Below are positions 13,268 through 26,708 of a stretch of DNA of 64,000 nt, piece after piece. Source of the DNA: Bactrocera neohumeralis (lineage: Eukaryota; Arthropoda; Insecta; Diptera; Tephritidae); contig NC_065923.1 in NCBI RefSeq assembly GCF_024586455.1, forward strand, positions 66,003,076-66,067,075, written 5' to 3'. The first letter of the stretch is position 1. The number at the start of each line of letters is the position of its first letter. The translations under genes and the position numbers were made by a program. A model generated the notes under the pieces. That model was not told the DNA's origin. It saw nothing but the letters and a program-made list of their open reading frames with translations, and made no database searches.

Positions 13268-16200
13268 ATCGGCATTTAGTGATGGTGTGCTATTTATGGG
13301 TCCCAGTATATTAGACATTCAAAAAGTGTAGTAGTTATTTTCGGTCCAGTTAAGGTCCAGTTACAAAAATGTTAAACCTTGAATTATGTGCTACTTTATG
13401 CATTTTAATTATTTTGTTGAGACATAAAATGTTTTAGATCTCTTTGGACCAGTTGAATTTATCTTTGTTTAAATATATATACCTGTGTGTATAATAAACA
13501 CGAAACACATGCTTACACCCTGTATCCCCTAGTGTAGGCGTTCACAGCGAAATTAATTAATTTTCGCGCTCATACACGCTGACAGGCGTATCGCGCCGGT
13601 CATGGAGCTGGAATTGAGCTGCATTGCATATCACTTCCATTTCATCAAATTTACACCGCCTAAATTACTACAACAACAGCAATGGCAGCAACAACTACCA
13701 ACCATGCTGTGCGGCTAGTTTGTTATACTTAACACACAATTAAATGTAAATAATTACGCAGCGTGTGCGGCAGTGCATATAAATGATTTGTTTATCAGTG
13801 CCCCACACAACAACGGCAATAATTATGATTATCAAACAATCGCCAAGTGCAATGCAACGCTCATCATTTCGGCGCTTGACAGCGAACAGCGTCATTTAAC
13901 GCGACGCAAATAAATCAAAACGCCGGCAAATGCGTGAAATCGCGTCTTCACAGCGAATGTCTTCATACTACGTCAGTGCTGATGGTAGATGAGTGATTTC
14001 TCATTTGCATGCATTTGTGCTCATGTGCTTATGTGCTTAAGTGAGTTGCGTGCGTGTTTGCGTAATAGGCGAATTTGGCGATTAGCAGCCTGCAATGCAT
14101 AGTTTTAGGCGCTTAACGTGCTCATATGCTGTAAAGCGTATAATGGAGCAGCATCTTAGGTGGAATTGCTTATCTTTGCATTATATTATCATATCACAAT
14201 TAGTACTCATACTCTAAACAAGACTTTAACGACGCGTAACTCAAATAGTAATGAATAATTTGACGTGAGATTTGACCGATTCGAAAAATACCCGAACTAT
14301 GAATTAAAAATTCACCTTTCAATTAGATCATAGTAGTATATGGAAAACGGAAAATGACACATATATTATATATACCAAGGAATCACCAGGAGTCACAGGT
14401 TTTCTTAAAGTTATAAAAAAGTTGGTTTAAGTATATCAATTGTTATTCGTCTTTTTGAAATTTTCAGATCACTCTATTGACACCTCGCGCTCTTATAGAT
14501 CTCAAGTAAAAGATCTATAATGGTCCGAACATTTCCAGGTAATATTTTCTTTTCAATTTCCTCGGAGCCCTATTCACAATTTGACAGTATAGTAGTATAG
14601 TAGAGACTTAAAAGCCTTAATATCTTGGTTTTTCAAAGGCCTGCAAATAAATGAAGAAAACTTTTCCTCTTTAAAATGGATTAATTACTAAGTATTGGTC
14701 AATTTATCCGGAATATCTGCCTTAGTATACATGTTTTGACTATGAATTTCAACAGAACCTCATATGAACCCCTTTTTGGGTTGGATAATGCATAGCTTAG
14801 GTACGTATGTCTCTCTTCCAAGAGACAAGAGATCTCAGTCTGGGCTGCAGAAAGTGAGAGAGACGATTCTTTACCACAGCTATGGTGAAGAGCCTCAGTC
14901 AAAATATTTAGTCGCACCACGTGTGAACTTATTGGACAGTGTCTAGTCAGATTGCCTACTATCAAGGCGAGATTAACTTAACTAAGTGAAAGTAGTTTGG
15001 AGAACCTCTTGCCGCTCATTCTAGCCCAGAAAAATATCGCAGTCGCATAAGTTGTGATCAGCGCTTCCTATCTCACTGCTGTCTGAAAGTCCAAGGTCAG
15101 AACACAAGAGGAGATCAGAACATTGTTTTCTAATCGGATGAAATATGGGACTATACATCTTTAATGTACTTTCAGATTCAGTTGTCACTCATATTTTACA
15201 ACAAAATTAAGCTGAGTTGATATAACGTTCTATCAAGGTTTCCCAAAATACACTCCTTTAGTAACCTTTTTCAATTACAACCTACCTCATATGATATAAC
15301 CTCATAAATACCAAATATTTGCTTCTCATTTGCAGTTTAAACTCTATCAACCATAACCTCAAACTAATTTTCATATCTACGTCACATAACATTCACTCAC
15401 TCTACGAACCCGTTTCTCTCCACCCACTTAGTCGCTTGCATTCACTTTTGTCTCTTTTGTGATCGCAGTCGTTGCAGCAGCAGCCTCATTTTGTCGCGTT
15501 TGTTGCCCTTTATAATATTTGCATTGCGTTTGTTGCTTGATTTGTTGTCGCTACTGTTGTTCCCATTGTATTTTATGTTGTTGTGTTTCGCGTTGTTGTT
15601 GCGATTTCTGTTTGGTTTTTGAATTTTACTTTTTCGCTTTGATCTTCCATTATTATTAATACTAATGATGCCCGGTCGCTGTGCCACACCGTGTTGCACG
15701 CTTTTAACGCATTTTCTACGCTGTTTGATTCGCGATTTTTCCTTTCCCGCTGGCTCTACGCCAACTACGGTTAACTTGCGCTGCCAGCACCCCGATGTTT
15801 ATTTAGCTTTTAGTCAGCTTCATTTGGCTTTAATGTGCCTCTCTTTAGCTGTCCTTATAAAGTTGTCGTTCATTTCTACAATTTTTCACGTTTTTGAGCA
15901 ATTTAAATGTCATTTAGCATTCTATCCTCAGGCCTTCGCGGTTTGCTGTTTGAATGCTGTTATAATCTGTGACTTTGGAAGCTTCTTTCAATTATGATAT
16001 ATTTTGATTGAATTTTCTTAATTATTTATTCAATAATTAAAGCGTAGATTCTTTAAGACAAAGAAGGACATTTTTCTGAAAAGAAATTCTAATCATATCA
16101 AACTCCGGAAATTTTTTTAATAATATTTATTTAGATATTTACCTCAGCAGAAAGTTGAAAAAATTAACCAATATTACTCCAAGGGGAAAAAAATCCATAT

Positions 16201-16589
16201 CACTTGCTTGGAACATTCTCATACAGTTAAACTGATCTGTATATATTTAGTATTATTATTTAAACAAATGGACCATGAGAAAGTATTTGTATTATAGCCC
16301 GAACATTTTTCTTTCACTTCACAATATTTCATCGATTTATCTCCAGTATTTATTGAGAAAATAATTTTATTATGCTCTAAATTTCAACCGACAATAAATT
16401 TAACAAAAAAAAAAGAATTTTGACGAAATATTTATAACATGGGGTATGCCTCTGGTGATTTTCCGAAGTTTCCGAGGACTACTTGACGTGGTTTGACCCA
16501 TATATTAGTGGATTTTTTGCACTTAAAGGCTATTCCTGCCTATTGCTAAAGCTTACGTAGCTTGATTATATACTTTTATTGACCGAACC
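13268..16589. other. Gene-free stretch with a GC-richer island at 13.53-14.11 kb
   Basis: No supported gene. Around 13530-14110 the DNA is visibly less AT-rich than the flanks. It carries several TAAT-core sites (AATTAATTAATT near 13551, AATAATTATGATTATC near 13818) and a TGTTTATC site, a composition typical of fly enhancers. This is only an inference. CAA/TTG-rich sequence at 15450-15640 gives an Asn/Lys-rich open frame on the minus strand that I regard as a simple-sequence artefact. Confidence 0.4.
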
Positions 16590-16591
16590 GA

Positions 16592-16968
16592 GTGTATTCA
16601 GTTTTTTCCCGAAGTTCGAAACATCCAGATGGAAACGTCGGAGACCCTATAAAATATATGAAATAATCAACATGATTAGGCCAGTCAATTTAGCCAATTG
16701 CGTCTGTCTGTCTGTATATACTTGAACTCCCTCAGTTTTCACGAAATTTGGCACGACTAATATCTAAAGCAGTGATGAGTTTCCGAAGAAATAGTTCAGT
16801 TTTGACCACTATAGCATATAACTGCAATACAAACTGATCAATCCAAGTTATACCACACAAACTGTTCCATCAAAATCAAGAAAAAAAATCTTTTTACATC
16901 CTGTGCACCTGTGAAGGGTATAATAGCTTCTGTGCTGCCGAATTGACGTTTTTTCTTTTCGCATTCGA
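16592..16968 (-). mobile_element. mini-me/INE-like repeat copy D, degenerate
   Basis: Inverted, diverged copy of the repeat seen at 26.04 and 51.50 kb. It has the conserved core AAACGTCGGAGACCCTATAAA (16636-16656, reverse orientation), a short (GTCT)n tract at about 16708-16721, and at its right end GGGTATAATAGCTTCTGTGC and GACGTTTTTTCTT. Those are the reverse complements of the first bases of copies A and B. The layout of TA-rich segment, conserved core and GTCY microsatellite is what has been described for dipteran mini-me/INE (Helitron-related) elements. No coding capacity. Confidence 0.75.
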
Positions 16969-19249
16969 ATTGATGAAGTTGGGAAATAAAAAAGTCCATA
17001 TTGTAAGATAATAGTTTATATGGAAAGTTAAAGTATTTTCAAGAGGGCTCTTTATTAAAATCATCACCCAAGCCTATTCAAGTTCAAAAGGGCAAAAAAT
17101 TAGGATTGTATTGTATTGGCCAACATGACCCTAAATGTATAAATCTACTAAAGATCAGGTTTGATTTTGTAGATCCCAAGTTATATACAGCTATATGCAT
17201 TATTCCCAATACTTTCCATAAAAGATAAGCTGAACAGAAATAAAGTATTCCTACAAACACTCTGGAGACCGAAATAAGATTCCTGGATTTTTTAAGGTCA
17301 ACTACATTGTGTATTGTGAAAGGTAATCGATAAACAAAAACTGATTAAAAGGCCTTTGTCAGAAACTGTTTATATAGTAGAAACCATTAATGTTTCCCTG
17401 GCGCAAGCTAACCTTCTGAACTAGATGGAGTACACAGTTCGATAAAACTCAGCACTGAGTTTAAAACTACTCAACCTCTAGATCCTAAAGTAGATAAAAT
17501 CTAATTCGTGGCATACTTAGACATACGGTACACCCAGACTAAGCTGTGGTGGTAAAAATTATCTACGGAAGTGCACGTATTTTAATTCTTTTAATTCAAT
17601 AACCCTTTCCAATTTGCTTAAAATACTTAAACCCCGTATTTTTTATGGCTTCAACACGACGCGACGCTTTCGAAAATCACCGAAAACGCCATTTATCTAA
17701 ACATCAATCAATCAATCACTCAAATTGATTATCAATCTCACGCAAAATCAATGACGACTACAGAAACCAAATAGCGGTTAACGCAAATACCATTTAGAGA
17801 ATTCAAAAAGAAAGCAAAAAATGCGTGATTTGAAATTCGAAAAACACCAACACACGGGTAGCTAGCGCCAAAGGGCTGTACGAATGGGTTGCTGCAGTGG
17901 AAAGCGGATTATATCAAAACAAACACACTAGCGCGGCAGGCCGTATGTTTGGAAAGTAAGCGCAAATCAAAAATCTACAAAACTACAAACAAAACAAGAT
18001 GCAATTTTGAAACCCTTGCGAAATATGAAAAAAAGAAAACCGAAATGCGCATTAAAAAATGCAAAATGAAGCAAGAAAAATTCAATCACAAGTCGTCCCT
18101 CAGGAATTGGGCACTTTTTTTCTTTTCTGCTTATTAATCTATTTTATTCTGTTGCTTTGCTTTCGCTTTGAAAAAGAATAAACACGAGCCGCGCTTAAGT
18201 AAACACATATGAAAGCGTATATGTAGTTTTAGGATATTTGCGAAATGCGAAACCCTTTATGGGCCATACGCGCACTGTGCAAATATGAGCGAACACTAGG
18301 AAGTCACTGTGTAAGTGACCCAAAAGTAAATTAAGACGAGCATTGCTGGAAATCATACGGCCATAGTTCAAGTGCTTTGCTAAAAAATATTCAAAATAAA
18401 CACAAGTGCAATCAAGTGTAGTCGATAATTGAAAGTGGTGGAGAATGAAAAAGAAATCAGCGCAAAAATTGCCAAAATCAAAAACAAACATTAACTCCAT
18501 CGTTAGTTGGGACTAGTAAAAGAAAACAAAAATGAATTTTTCAAAGCAAAATTATCAGTTGTTAACGGTAAGGTAAATATTTGAGGCTTACGACTTTATT
18601 TACTTAATTTTGAAAAGGAAAAGATTTAGCTACAAATACATTTTCGTGAATAATCAGAGCAGCGAACGTACATCCATCAAGCAGGTTTCAGTTTAATGAC
18701 AATTTTTTAAGATGACGCCTTATATGGTAGAAATTTGTACACTTTACTTACATATAAAGCATCGAAAAGTAAAAATTTTCACAAAGAAATGTTCACCTTA
18801 TTGATCTCCCAAGAGAGATCGATTTCAAAACGTACTCCCACATAGAGAGCACAGAATGGTATGTCCAGATTTCAATATAACCTGATCAACGGGACATATT
18901 TTGTAAACAACCAACTTGGACAGTAGTCCCTTACTTCTATTTTCTTACATATGCAAACAGAGTGGATTACCATTAGAAATGTGTGGTTTGGTGGATAATT
19001 GTTTGATATTTACTAAGAGCTGTGTATTGTAAGAGGGCTTTATATTGTGATCCGACATTTGGAAGGCATTTAAGAAGATCGTTACTATAAAGAAATCATA
19101 TCTTAGATGCCTCTAATACACGGTTTGTCGAATACTTATGTCCGGTGTAAGAAGAAATATAGACCTATCATACTCTGGTTTTCTTAATTTTATTAAATAT
19201 CCTTTGGTGATTTGTTTCTATCACTATATGTCGCAGTTCTAAATATTAG
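16969..19249. other. Gene-free stretch
   Basis: No supported gene. Open frames at 17889-18137 (Lys/Asn-rich) and 18195-18500 have no recognisable domain or promoter. Nothing else is visible. Confidence 0.45.
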
Positions 19250-19261
19250 GAAACTTAAATC

Positions 19262-19435
19262 TTGATTCGCCGTCAATGTCGCCGTATAGCTCATCGTTAT
19301 CAAAAGTGGGGTCTTTCAACCAAAACTGTTGTTTCTTTTTCATTGGGAGTGGCTTTTACGTGGCCAGTGCAAAATCCAGCGCACAACTTCGCTAGGCGAG
19401 TATTATAAAGGTTTGTACACATTGATATAGGAACT
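19262..19435 (-). mobile_element. LINE-derived short element, partial copy
   Basis: In reverse orientation, the stretch around 19340-19400 contains GTTGTGCGCTGG, TGGCCACGTAAA and CCCAATGAAAA in the same order and spacing as 26926-26985 of the 465-bp element at 26.72 kb. It is a diverged partial copy of that family. Outer limits are approximate, because beyond the aligned core I can compare only weakly. Confidence 0.6.
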
Positions 19436-22400
19436 CAAGACCGACGCCCACTCGCAGCCTCACCCCTAGTAAACAACCATTGCAAATAGACTTCAGCGAA
19501 TCCTTAAACCGAATATGTCGGAGTGGCTCCGCGAAGCTTCCTCTCTCTTCCTACCTGCTCACGTTTCCAGGGTGCGCGACGAGTACGCAAGAGTTGGAAT
19601 TGGATATAGACCTAGACCTAGACTAACGTTGGCTTACTAATAATAGACTTACGAGCCAATTTTGAAGGCAATACTAAAAAATTTTATAAAAATACGTGAA
19701 ATAGTATTTTTTTTGTCAGTCCAGATCAGATTTGATCAGTTGATATATGCGTTATTAGCTGTCATAGAATAATCTGATGCTGTACAAGCATGTGTTGTAC
19801 TAAATCATTATTTAAATTGACGATTTAGGTCTTAACCAGAAACATTTTTCAATTAGTCTGGGTGATCTATTGCTTTTGAAATTGGTCCTTCGCGCTTATA
19901 TTTGAATATGGTGCAAAGTCTTTGAAGGGTTGCCATTCAATAAAATCAAAAAATTAGTTTCGCGATGAAGTTTTGGGTAATATTAAATTGATTAAGAATT
20001 AACTTAAACTATTTAAAAAAATGGCATTATTATTATTTGACAAAATTTTGCTCAAAACTTGTTTAATTTTTATCTTTTATTATTCCGAACAGCAGACAAT
20101 CATTATTCGGCGGATATCAAAGCCAGCAGCGCTTCTCCTTTCAAGCGCAAACGAAAACGCCAAAAAATACGTATTTCGTTTGCTTGACTACCACTTGTTA
20201 ACATTATTAAAAATAAATTAGTGGCAACAGTTACGAACTCAGTTAGTTGGTGACTACGACTGACTCCCGCTTTGTTAGCGCAAAAGGCGAAAAATTCAGC
20301 AGCATATCCTGCGGCAGCGTTTTTTCGTTTGCTAAAATCTTTTACACACGTACTACTATTATATTTACTTTATTTTTATTTTGTTTGATACATTTTTAAA
20401 TTGCCGTGTGCTTTTATTTGTTTAACGTTTCCACTTTCAAGTGGTTTTACATTGCATGTGTACGTGCTTAAGTGACGCAATTTGTGGCCGCTGCACGATT
20501 ACGAGCATAAATATGTTTTGTGTATAAATGTCCTTTTGTGCGCTTATTTGTTTCCCATCCCTTTGCTGCTGGTTGTTATGTGTTTATTTTGGACAGATTT
20601 GCTTTGCTTTTGAGTGCACGCCACTAATGGTCATCGACGTGAGATGAAGTTAGTGTGTACTTTTTTGTGGATTTATTGCATTAATCAAAAGCAAATAAGA
20701 CAAGATAAAGCAAATATATCAAATAATGTTGTTGGACAATTTTAAGTGCTGTTATGATACAGGAATTTGAGGAATTGTGCTTCATAAGATGGAGGTGGAA
20801 TGTTGCTTGTGCTGATATGCCTATCCTAGACTGAAGATGAGGGAGGCAAAAGAAGAAAAGGCGACCTTAAAAGTATCAATAAGTAAATTTTTTACAAATA
20901 ATAGTCAAATATTGAGTTAGAGGTTCACATATGAGTGCTTTTGGGAATAAATGCTCACCTAGGATTTTGTAATGCAAAATTATCAATGAAATATATTTGT
21001 GAGACCACTAGATTATCAGGTTATTCAAAATAATTATTCAGCAGAAAATTACACTTTTCGTTTTCCTTTCAAAAATCGTAAGTATGTAAAAACCAGATAT
21101 ATGTAGTGTAATTTAAAAAACCAAAATTTATTTGAACTGCGTAAGAGTTCTTTTAGACAAAACGACCTGTCAAGGTCAGCTTTACAATTTTTCTTGGTTT
21201 ACAAAATTCTCAAATATCCTTTACAATTTCCAATATGAATATGTATTCCATTTCATTAAAAGCTCGTGCGTGCTCCTTTCTAAAAGCTGCAGTTTTAAGG
21301 ATTCATGCAAATTAATTGGGTCAAGGTGAAGTCGCGTGGGGAGACCATATTCATGTTAAAGGCAATGTATGGCGCAGGCCCTTCAAGAAATACATACTCG
21401 TATTCCGCTTACAATTAGCTTTGCTGAGGATTTTCAGTAAAGTCACGCACAACAATTTTAAATGACTGTATCAAGTGGGTTAGTAGGACAATGAAGAAAT
21501 ATAAAACACATATGTATATCCTTAAAATAAAAATAATATTCTTGGAATCAAAATATTAAAGATTTAAGAAACACGTCAGGAATGGTGACTAGAAAAGAGC
21601 AAGGCAAACATAAAATATCATTCCGTTGATCTATCGAAAGAAAAGTTAGGGGTAAGTATTGTATTTAAAAACCCTTCTGAACGTTCTCTCAAATCTAACG
21701 AGGGGTTTATTTGGAATAGAACGTACATATTTGTCAATGTTTGTCGTAAGTATGGTAGTACCTTATGTCACCGTATATTTACGAAGCAAAAGTTGAGATC
21801 ATTGTATTCAAATAACAAACAGAATTCTCGAAAGGACAAAGAAGTCATCTAGAAAATATATAATAGGTACCAGTTCATTAAATGATATGGCAGTTTCTTA
21901 AAGAATTGTTCTTTTATATATGGTTTTATGCTTCCCATTGTGAAAAATAGACAAGCCATGAAAGCAGTTTACGTTTTTCGACTTCCAAGTCAAAAAATGA
22001 CAAAGTGAATCTATGTGGACTTATAAACGGCGTATACTCTTTAACCGTAGAAATATTTTAACTTGTTTTTCGAATAAAAAAATATTTTGAACTATTCTTT
22101 TAATGCCAATTTCAGAATCATCTTCAAATCTTATGAATCATTTTTACGTCGATTTATGTAAGCGGTATTGTTTCCCTCCTAAAAATGATTTTTGATCTAA
22201 ACATTAAGTCGTCCATTGAGTTTTATAGCCCATAATATTAAAGAAAGGGTTGGTTTACAAGGACCCAAAAAAACGGAACAATCGCGTAGGCGGGAAATGT
22301 TCTGCGGACCAATCTGAAAAACTATGCCCAAGAGATCAGTCGTTGTTGATTTTATAGAATATTTCTCATTTCCCTATACAATCTAAAGTAAAAACGGCTC

Positions 22401-22590
22401 TCTTAAATAAATAAATCTCATAAACAAACAAGGTTAAGTATAACGGGAGTCGCACCAAGCTCTGTCGGTATCACTTAAGTATCGCCTTAGATACATATAT
22501 GTATATCTATCATATATTCTTTATCAACTTTACAATCATTGAAGAAAAAACTTCAACGAAGAATTAGCACTGACTAAGAAATACTTCTTA
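19436..22590. other. Gene-free stretch
   Basis: No supported gene. From about 19475 to 19640 one plus-strand frame stays open for about 42 codons in less AT-rich sequence (MSEWLREASSLF then HVSRVRDEYARVG). It resembles protein-coding sequence but I cannot assign it; it is probably another transposon scrap. The rest is AT-rich and featureless. Confidence 0.4.
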
Positions 22591-22593
22591 TTA

Positions 22594-23317
22594 TTATCTC
22601 CGTAAAATAGATAGATAGAAATGAATTGAAGTTTTTGACAACTGTTTCTTGAGCCTTCTGTTCCCAGTATAGAGCTCGACAAGGAGACGGAATTTGTTTC
22701 GGGCGAAGTTGATCATATCTCTAAATCTTGCTATGTTGTAACCTCCCAAAGTAGCTTGGCTTGACGAATACCTTTTGCCCACTGCCAGTGTATTAGGGGA
22801 CTCAAGCCTGGAAGAGTTCTTAGTTTTGTGACAGTGGTTGTTTTTGACGGGTTAATGTTAAAGCCTACCGTATTCCACCTTCACTTAGCTAGACTTAAGC
22901 CCCTTTGGATTATGTCGGAGAGAAAATTCTCAATGTCATCGACATACCCCTAGCACTGAATCCCATTGCTTGTGAGCAACTCAAAACGTCATCTACTACT
23001 ATGCTCTCTAGTAGGGGGGATAGAACTCCACCCTGCGGGCAGCCCCTCGTAGTACCAAGACGAATATTTCTCTCCCCCTTAGTAGTTTCAGTAAAGTCTC
23101 TACTCATCTGCATACTGGAGCCGCCACATTCCGACATGGGATGCATTGTCAAAAACAACTTCGATATCAGGAAAGACGCATATTGGAACATTGCTATTTT
23201 CCAGCGAATTCTGGAGTTCAGCGGAAGTTGGTAAAGAGCAGTATTAGTGGATCTGTCTGCTCTGTACGCGTTTTCTGTTCTTTTTAGTATAAAGGAAGTG
23301 AGACTAACAGACCTGTA
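22594..23317 (-). mobile_element. RNase H-type non-LTR retrotransposon remnant (I/LOA/R1-like)
   Basis: Minus-strand pseudogene of a LINE ORF2. Reading from 23317 downward: YRSVSLTSFILKR (finger start), an immediate jump to NAYRADRSTNTALYQL (part of the finger missing), then GCPQGGVLSPLLESIVVDDVL (palm; box B motif about 22970-23035). After a frameshift follows GYVDDI, the catalytic Y-x-D-D box at 22935-22946, then GFNINPSKTTTV near 22840-22875. The segment 22594-22782 has the post-RNase H zone RNKFRLLVELYTGNRRLKKQL found in I/LOA/R1-type elements. The RNase H domain itself has been deleted. Several stops and frameshifts; inactive. The clade is inferred from motif order. Confidence 0.85.
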
Positions 23318-23429
23318 CAATTTAACCACTAAATAGTATTTGCTTTCTACGTATAAAATAAAATATTTATAATTGAAGAAGTTATCTTCGTGAAGCAGAT
23401 GAATATTACCCTCTCTATTATTGCACACC

Positions 23430-26037
23430 TTGTCGCAAAAGTGATGGGAAAACGCCGTCCGTCTGGTGACTTATAGTTCCATAAGCTAGGAGAGTTAGGA
23501 CAAGAGCCTAGTGTTTTTAGATCTCAATTGACTTAGTCTCAATGAAATCAATATTAAGTACATTTATGCACATGGTCAATGAAGTCAAAATTGTCAGAAT
23601 GTGGTAGCGTTGCCACTTTGAAACTCTATCGTAATATTTACTAAAAAGATGAACACTACGCCAAGTTGCGAGAGACTAGCAAGCTATACTGACATCATAC
23701 AGCTTTTGGGCAAATAAAGTAATTGCGTAATTCAATTGTAATCATTCTAATTACTTAAGCAAATAAAATTTTTTTATCTGAAGAATGATGATAGCAACAA
23801 AGTTGACAAAAATTTAACTTGATAGCAAACAAAAAACGCCTCAGGTAAGGTTTTCCTGCTCATAAGCTCATAATTCTAAGCGATACGACAAACATACTAC
23901 AGAATTTAACGATTAGACGACAAGAAAGGCGCTTATAAATAACCGAAATGGCAACAAAATAGCAGGGAGCTCAAAAAAAAAAAGAATTAGTTCTAAGGCT
24001 GGTCACATGACAGAACATTTACATACATTTTGACAAAAATGCAGGGGTTAGATGTTTAAGGCATGGTGTACAAGAAATATCACAAATTAAATCCGCGCGT
24101 AAAACACGAAAAAGGACATGCCGCAAGCAGTGATGCAACTTAGCAGGATAATATGCTGAAGAAAAGGAAATCAAGCATGTTTGTATGAGTTTGTGTGTAA
24201 AGAAAACTTGTTGTATGCAAATGTGTGCTACCTTACAATCTAGCTTCTTACCTCCCCCATACCATTGCAAGCGGCACTTTTCTTCCGTACTTTTCTGTTA
24301 CTGACTCTCGCCACTTTAGCCACTGGCTGCATAACGGCAATGATAATTTTAATGTTTATCGTCTTTTATTGTCAAACAAATTATTTTTGATATCCTGCTG
24401 GAGGATATTGATGTCGTCGCAGCGCAACAAGGCATGCCACCAATACAGATACCTGTACATATATACACAAATCTATGAATTTGAATGTTGAAGTTCGCAA
24501 TAACAGTTACTGGGAATCATTACAGCTGCTACCGGGCAACCGCAGCTGGAGGGCAAAAGCGAGTCTTGCCCGAAAATGTACGGAGCAAGGTTTATTTAAG
24601 GTAATTTGATTAAAGCAGTGCGGGCAGCATGGACTTATGAGGAATGTTAAAGAAAAATCTGAGTATCCCCTCTACACGCTGCTTTTGACAATTTTTTGCT
24701 TCGTTTCGCCTTTGCAGATGCTTATCTTCAGGCGCATAAAGCTCATAAAATTTAAAGCAGGTGACTAGAGACGCACTTCATAACTGTACATGGGATCTGT
24801 GCGTATGTGTATAAGTCATGCTGGCAGTCAAAACAATTTAATGCATGAATAAAAAATAATTTCTTCCGAGCAACATTTTTTACTTCTGCTACTTCTTCTT
24901 ATAAATTTTGGCGTTGCAAAGGCAAGGCCTGCGGCGAATACGATTTTTTTTACGTTTTGCTTATCTTACGTTCATTTTCAATGTTCTTGATGAAATAAGG
25001 ACTTACGCACATCGATTTTGGGCAATTGGCATTCGCCGCTACATATATAGGATTCAATAAACAGACACATATATATTGAGCGCATACTTAATTTATTACA
25101 TTTTATGACATGCATTTTGCTTTTCCTACCTACCCACCCTTCAGCAATGCGCGCTTATCTTCATTTGATCGGAAAACCAGCTTCCTCAGGGAAAGCTGAT
25201 AAGCGGGAGAAGCATACATACAGGCGCACACAGCGCACCAATATACTTTTCATTTCATTAGCTAAATTTTGCGTGCTTTGCTATATCGAATTAGTTCTAT
25301 ACACAAACAAACATGCACATTTTTCTAAACATATGTAAAAATATATGTATCTGTGTATGTGTATATCAATAACAATAGCATATTAGCCAGATTATTTGCA
25401 TAATTTTATTTTTGCCTGCCGCTATGTCTCCCAAAGCTGCTCATTTGAACTCATAAAAGTGCCTAAACACACTCACTTGCACACATTTAGAGGCACACAT
25501 GCACATAAACATATTCACATAATTTGATTGCTGTAACTGATAACCATGTGGGCTTCATTAATTTTTCATTATTTGCGAAAAACATTAAAATTTGCATATG
25601 AATTAAAGCACAAAGTGCAGATAGGAAGAAAAAATACATTTTTCAAATGCACAGTATCCTATAGATATGATACCAGGGCGTCCTTTTCAGAAAGATGAAA
25701 GGTGAGTGATTATTTGCTTACCTTCTAGTCTTGTTTATTTATTCTGCGTTGCGCGTATGATAACTGTAAAGAAGAAAATTATAAGCTGATTTGTTATTTA
25801 TTATGTTTAATCAAACACATAATGTATTTATGATCAATAAACGAAAAAGGGAAAGTTGAGAATGTTCAAAGTAAAAAATTTGCTGAGTAGCATTAAATAT
25901 GCGATAAAGAAATGCGCAAAAACTCAAATAAATTTACAGGGATAAAGTTGCAACTTAATTTTTGTACTAAAGGCAGGAGATGAAACGTAAAACGCAAAAA
26001 ATTTGCAAAAATAGTTTAAATATGTTAAAGGCAAGTG
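23430..26037. other. Gene-free stretch
   Basis: No supported gene. Short open frames (24019-24270, 24225-24491, 25105-25338) overlap each other on opposite strands without domains. Nothing else seen. Confidence 0.5.
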
Positions 26038-26560
26038 AAAACAAGAAAAAACGTTAACTTCGGCTGCACTGAAGCTAATATACCCTTTAGTAACTATCCG
26101 TTCAGTGTATATGGAAGCTAAATGCTATAGTAATCCGATCTGAACAATTTCTTCGGAGATTACATTGTTGCCTTAGAAAATAATCTATACCAAATTTGGT
26201 GAAGATACCTTGTCAAATGTGAAAGTTTTCCATACAAGCACTTGATGCCGATCGTTCAGTTTGTATGGTAGCCATATGTTATAGTGGTCCGATATTGGCC
26301 GTTCCGACAAATGAGCAGCTTCTTGAAGAGAAAATGACGTTTGCAAAATTTCAAAAGGATATCTTAAAAACTGAGGGACTGGTTCGTAAACATACAGACG
26401 GACGGACGGACGGACGGACAGACAGACAGACGGACATGGCTAAATCGACTCAACTCAACATACTGATCATTTATATATATGCTTTATAGGGTCTCCGACG
26501 CTTCCTTCTGGGTGTTACAAACATCGTGACAAACTTAATATACCCTATTCAGGGTATAAA
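26038..26560 (+). mobile_element. mini-me/INE-like repeat copy A
   Basis: Begins AAAACAAGAAAAAACGTTAA, as copy B at 51.50 kb does, and ends with TATACCCTATTCAGGGTATA. Between them it carries a long shared body, a (GACG/GACA)n microsatellite at 26395-26436, the conserved core GGCTAAATCGACTCA, a TA-rich tract, then GGGTCTCCGACGCTTCCTTC. Compared with copy B, it has an extra ATCGTGACAAAC near 26522 and a longer microsatellite. The architecture (GTCY-type and TA-type microsatellites around a conserved core, GGGTATA end hairpin) fits dipteran mini-me/INE elements. A frame at 26265-26489 is a by-product of the repeat, not a gene. Confidence 0.85.
26395..26436 (+). repeat. (GACG/GACA)n microsatellite in mini-me-like copy A
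   Basis: Tetranucleotide tract of GACG units followed by GACA units and back to GACG, lying inside the mobile repeat at the same internal position as the shorter tract at about 51863-51888 in copy B. Such proto-microsatellites are a known feature of mini-me elements. Confidence 0.9.
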
Positions 26561-26708
26561 TATCCAGCTGTCCCCGAAAGTCGTTTTTTCTTATTAGACC
26601 TTATATTTAGCATATGAAAATAAAAAACTAATGAATTTCAAATTCTTTACTGGAAAAAAATTGAACTTATTGGGTTAGGTTTTGGTGTGATTTGTATTTA
26701 TATTATGT

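Noticed and set aside
15442..15699. 85-codon Asn/Lys-rich minus ORF
   Set aside because: Translation of a CAA/AAC-type simple-sequence tract; alternative start; no neighbours to support a gene.
26265..26489. ORF containing a (GRTD)-type peptide repeat
   Set aside because: It reads through the (GACG)n microsatellite inside the mini-me-like repeat.
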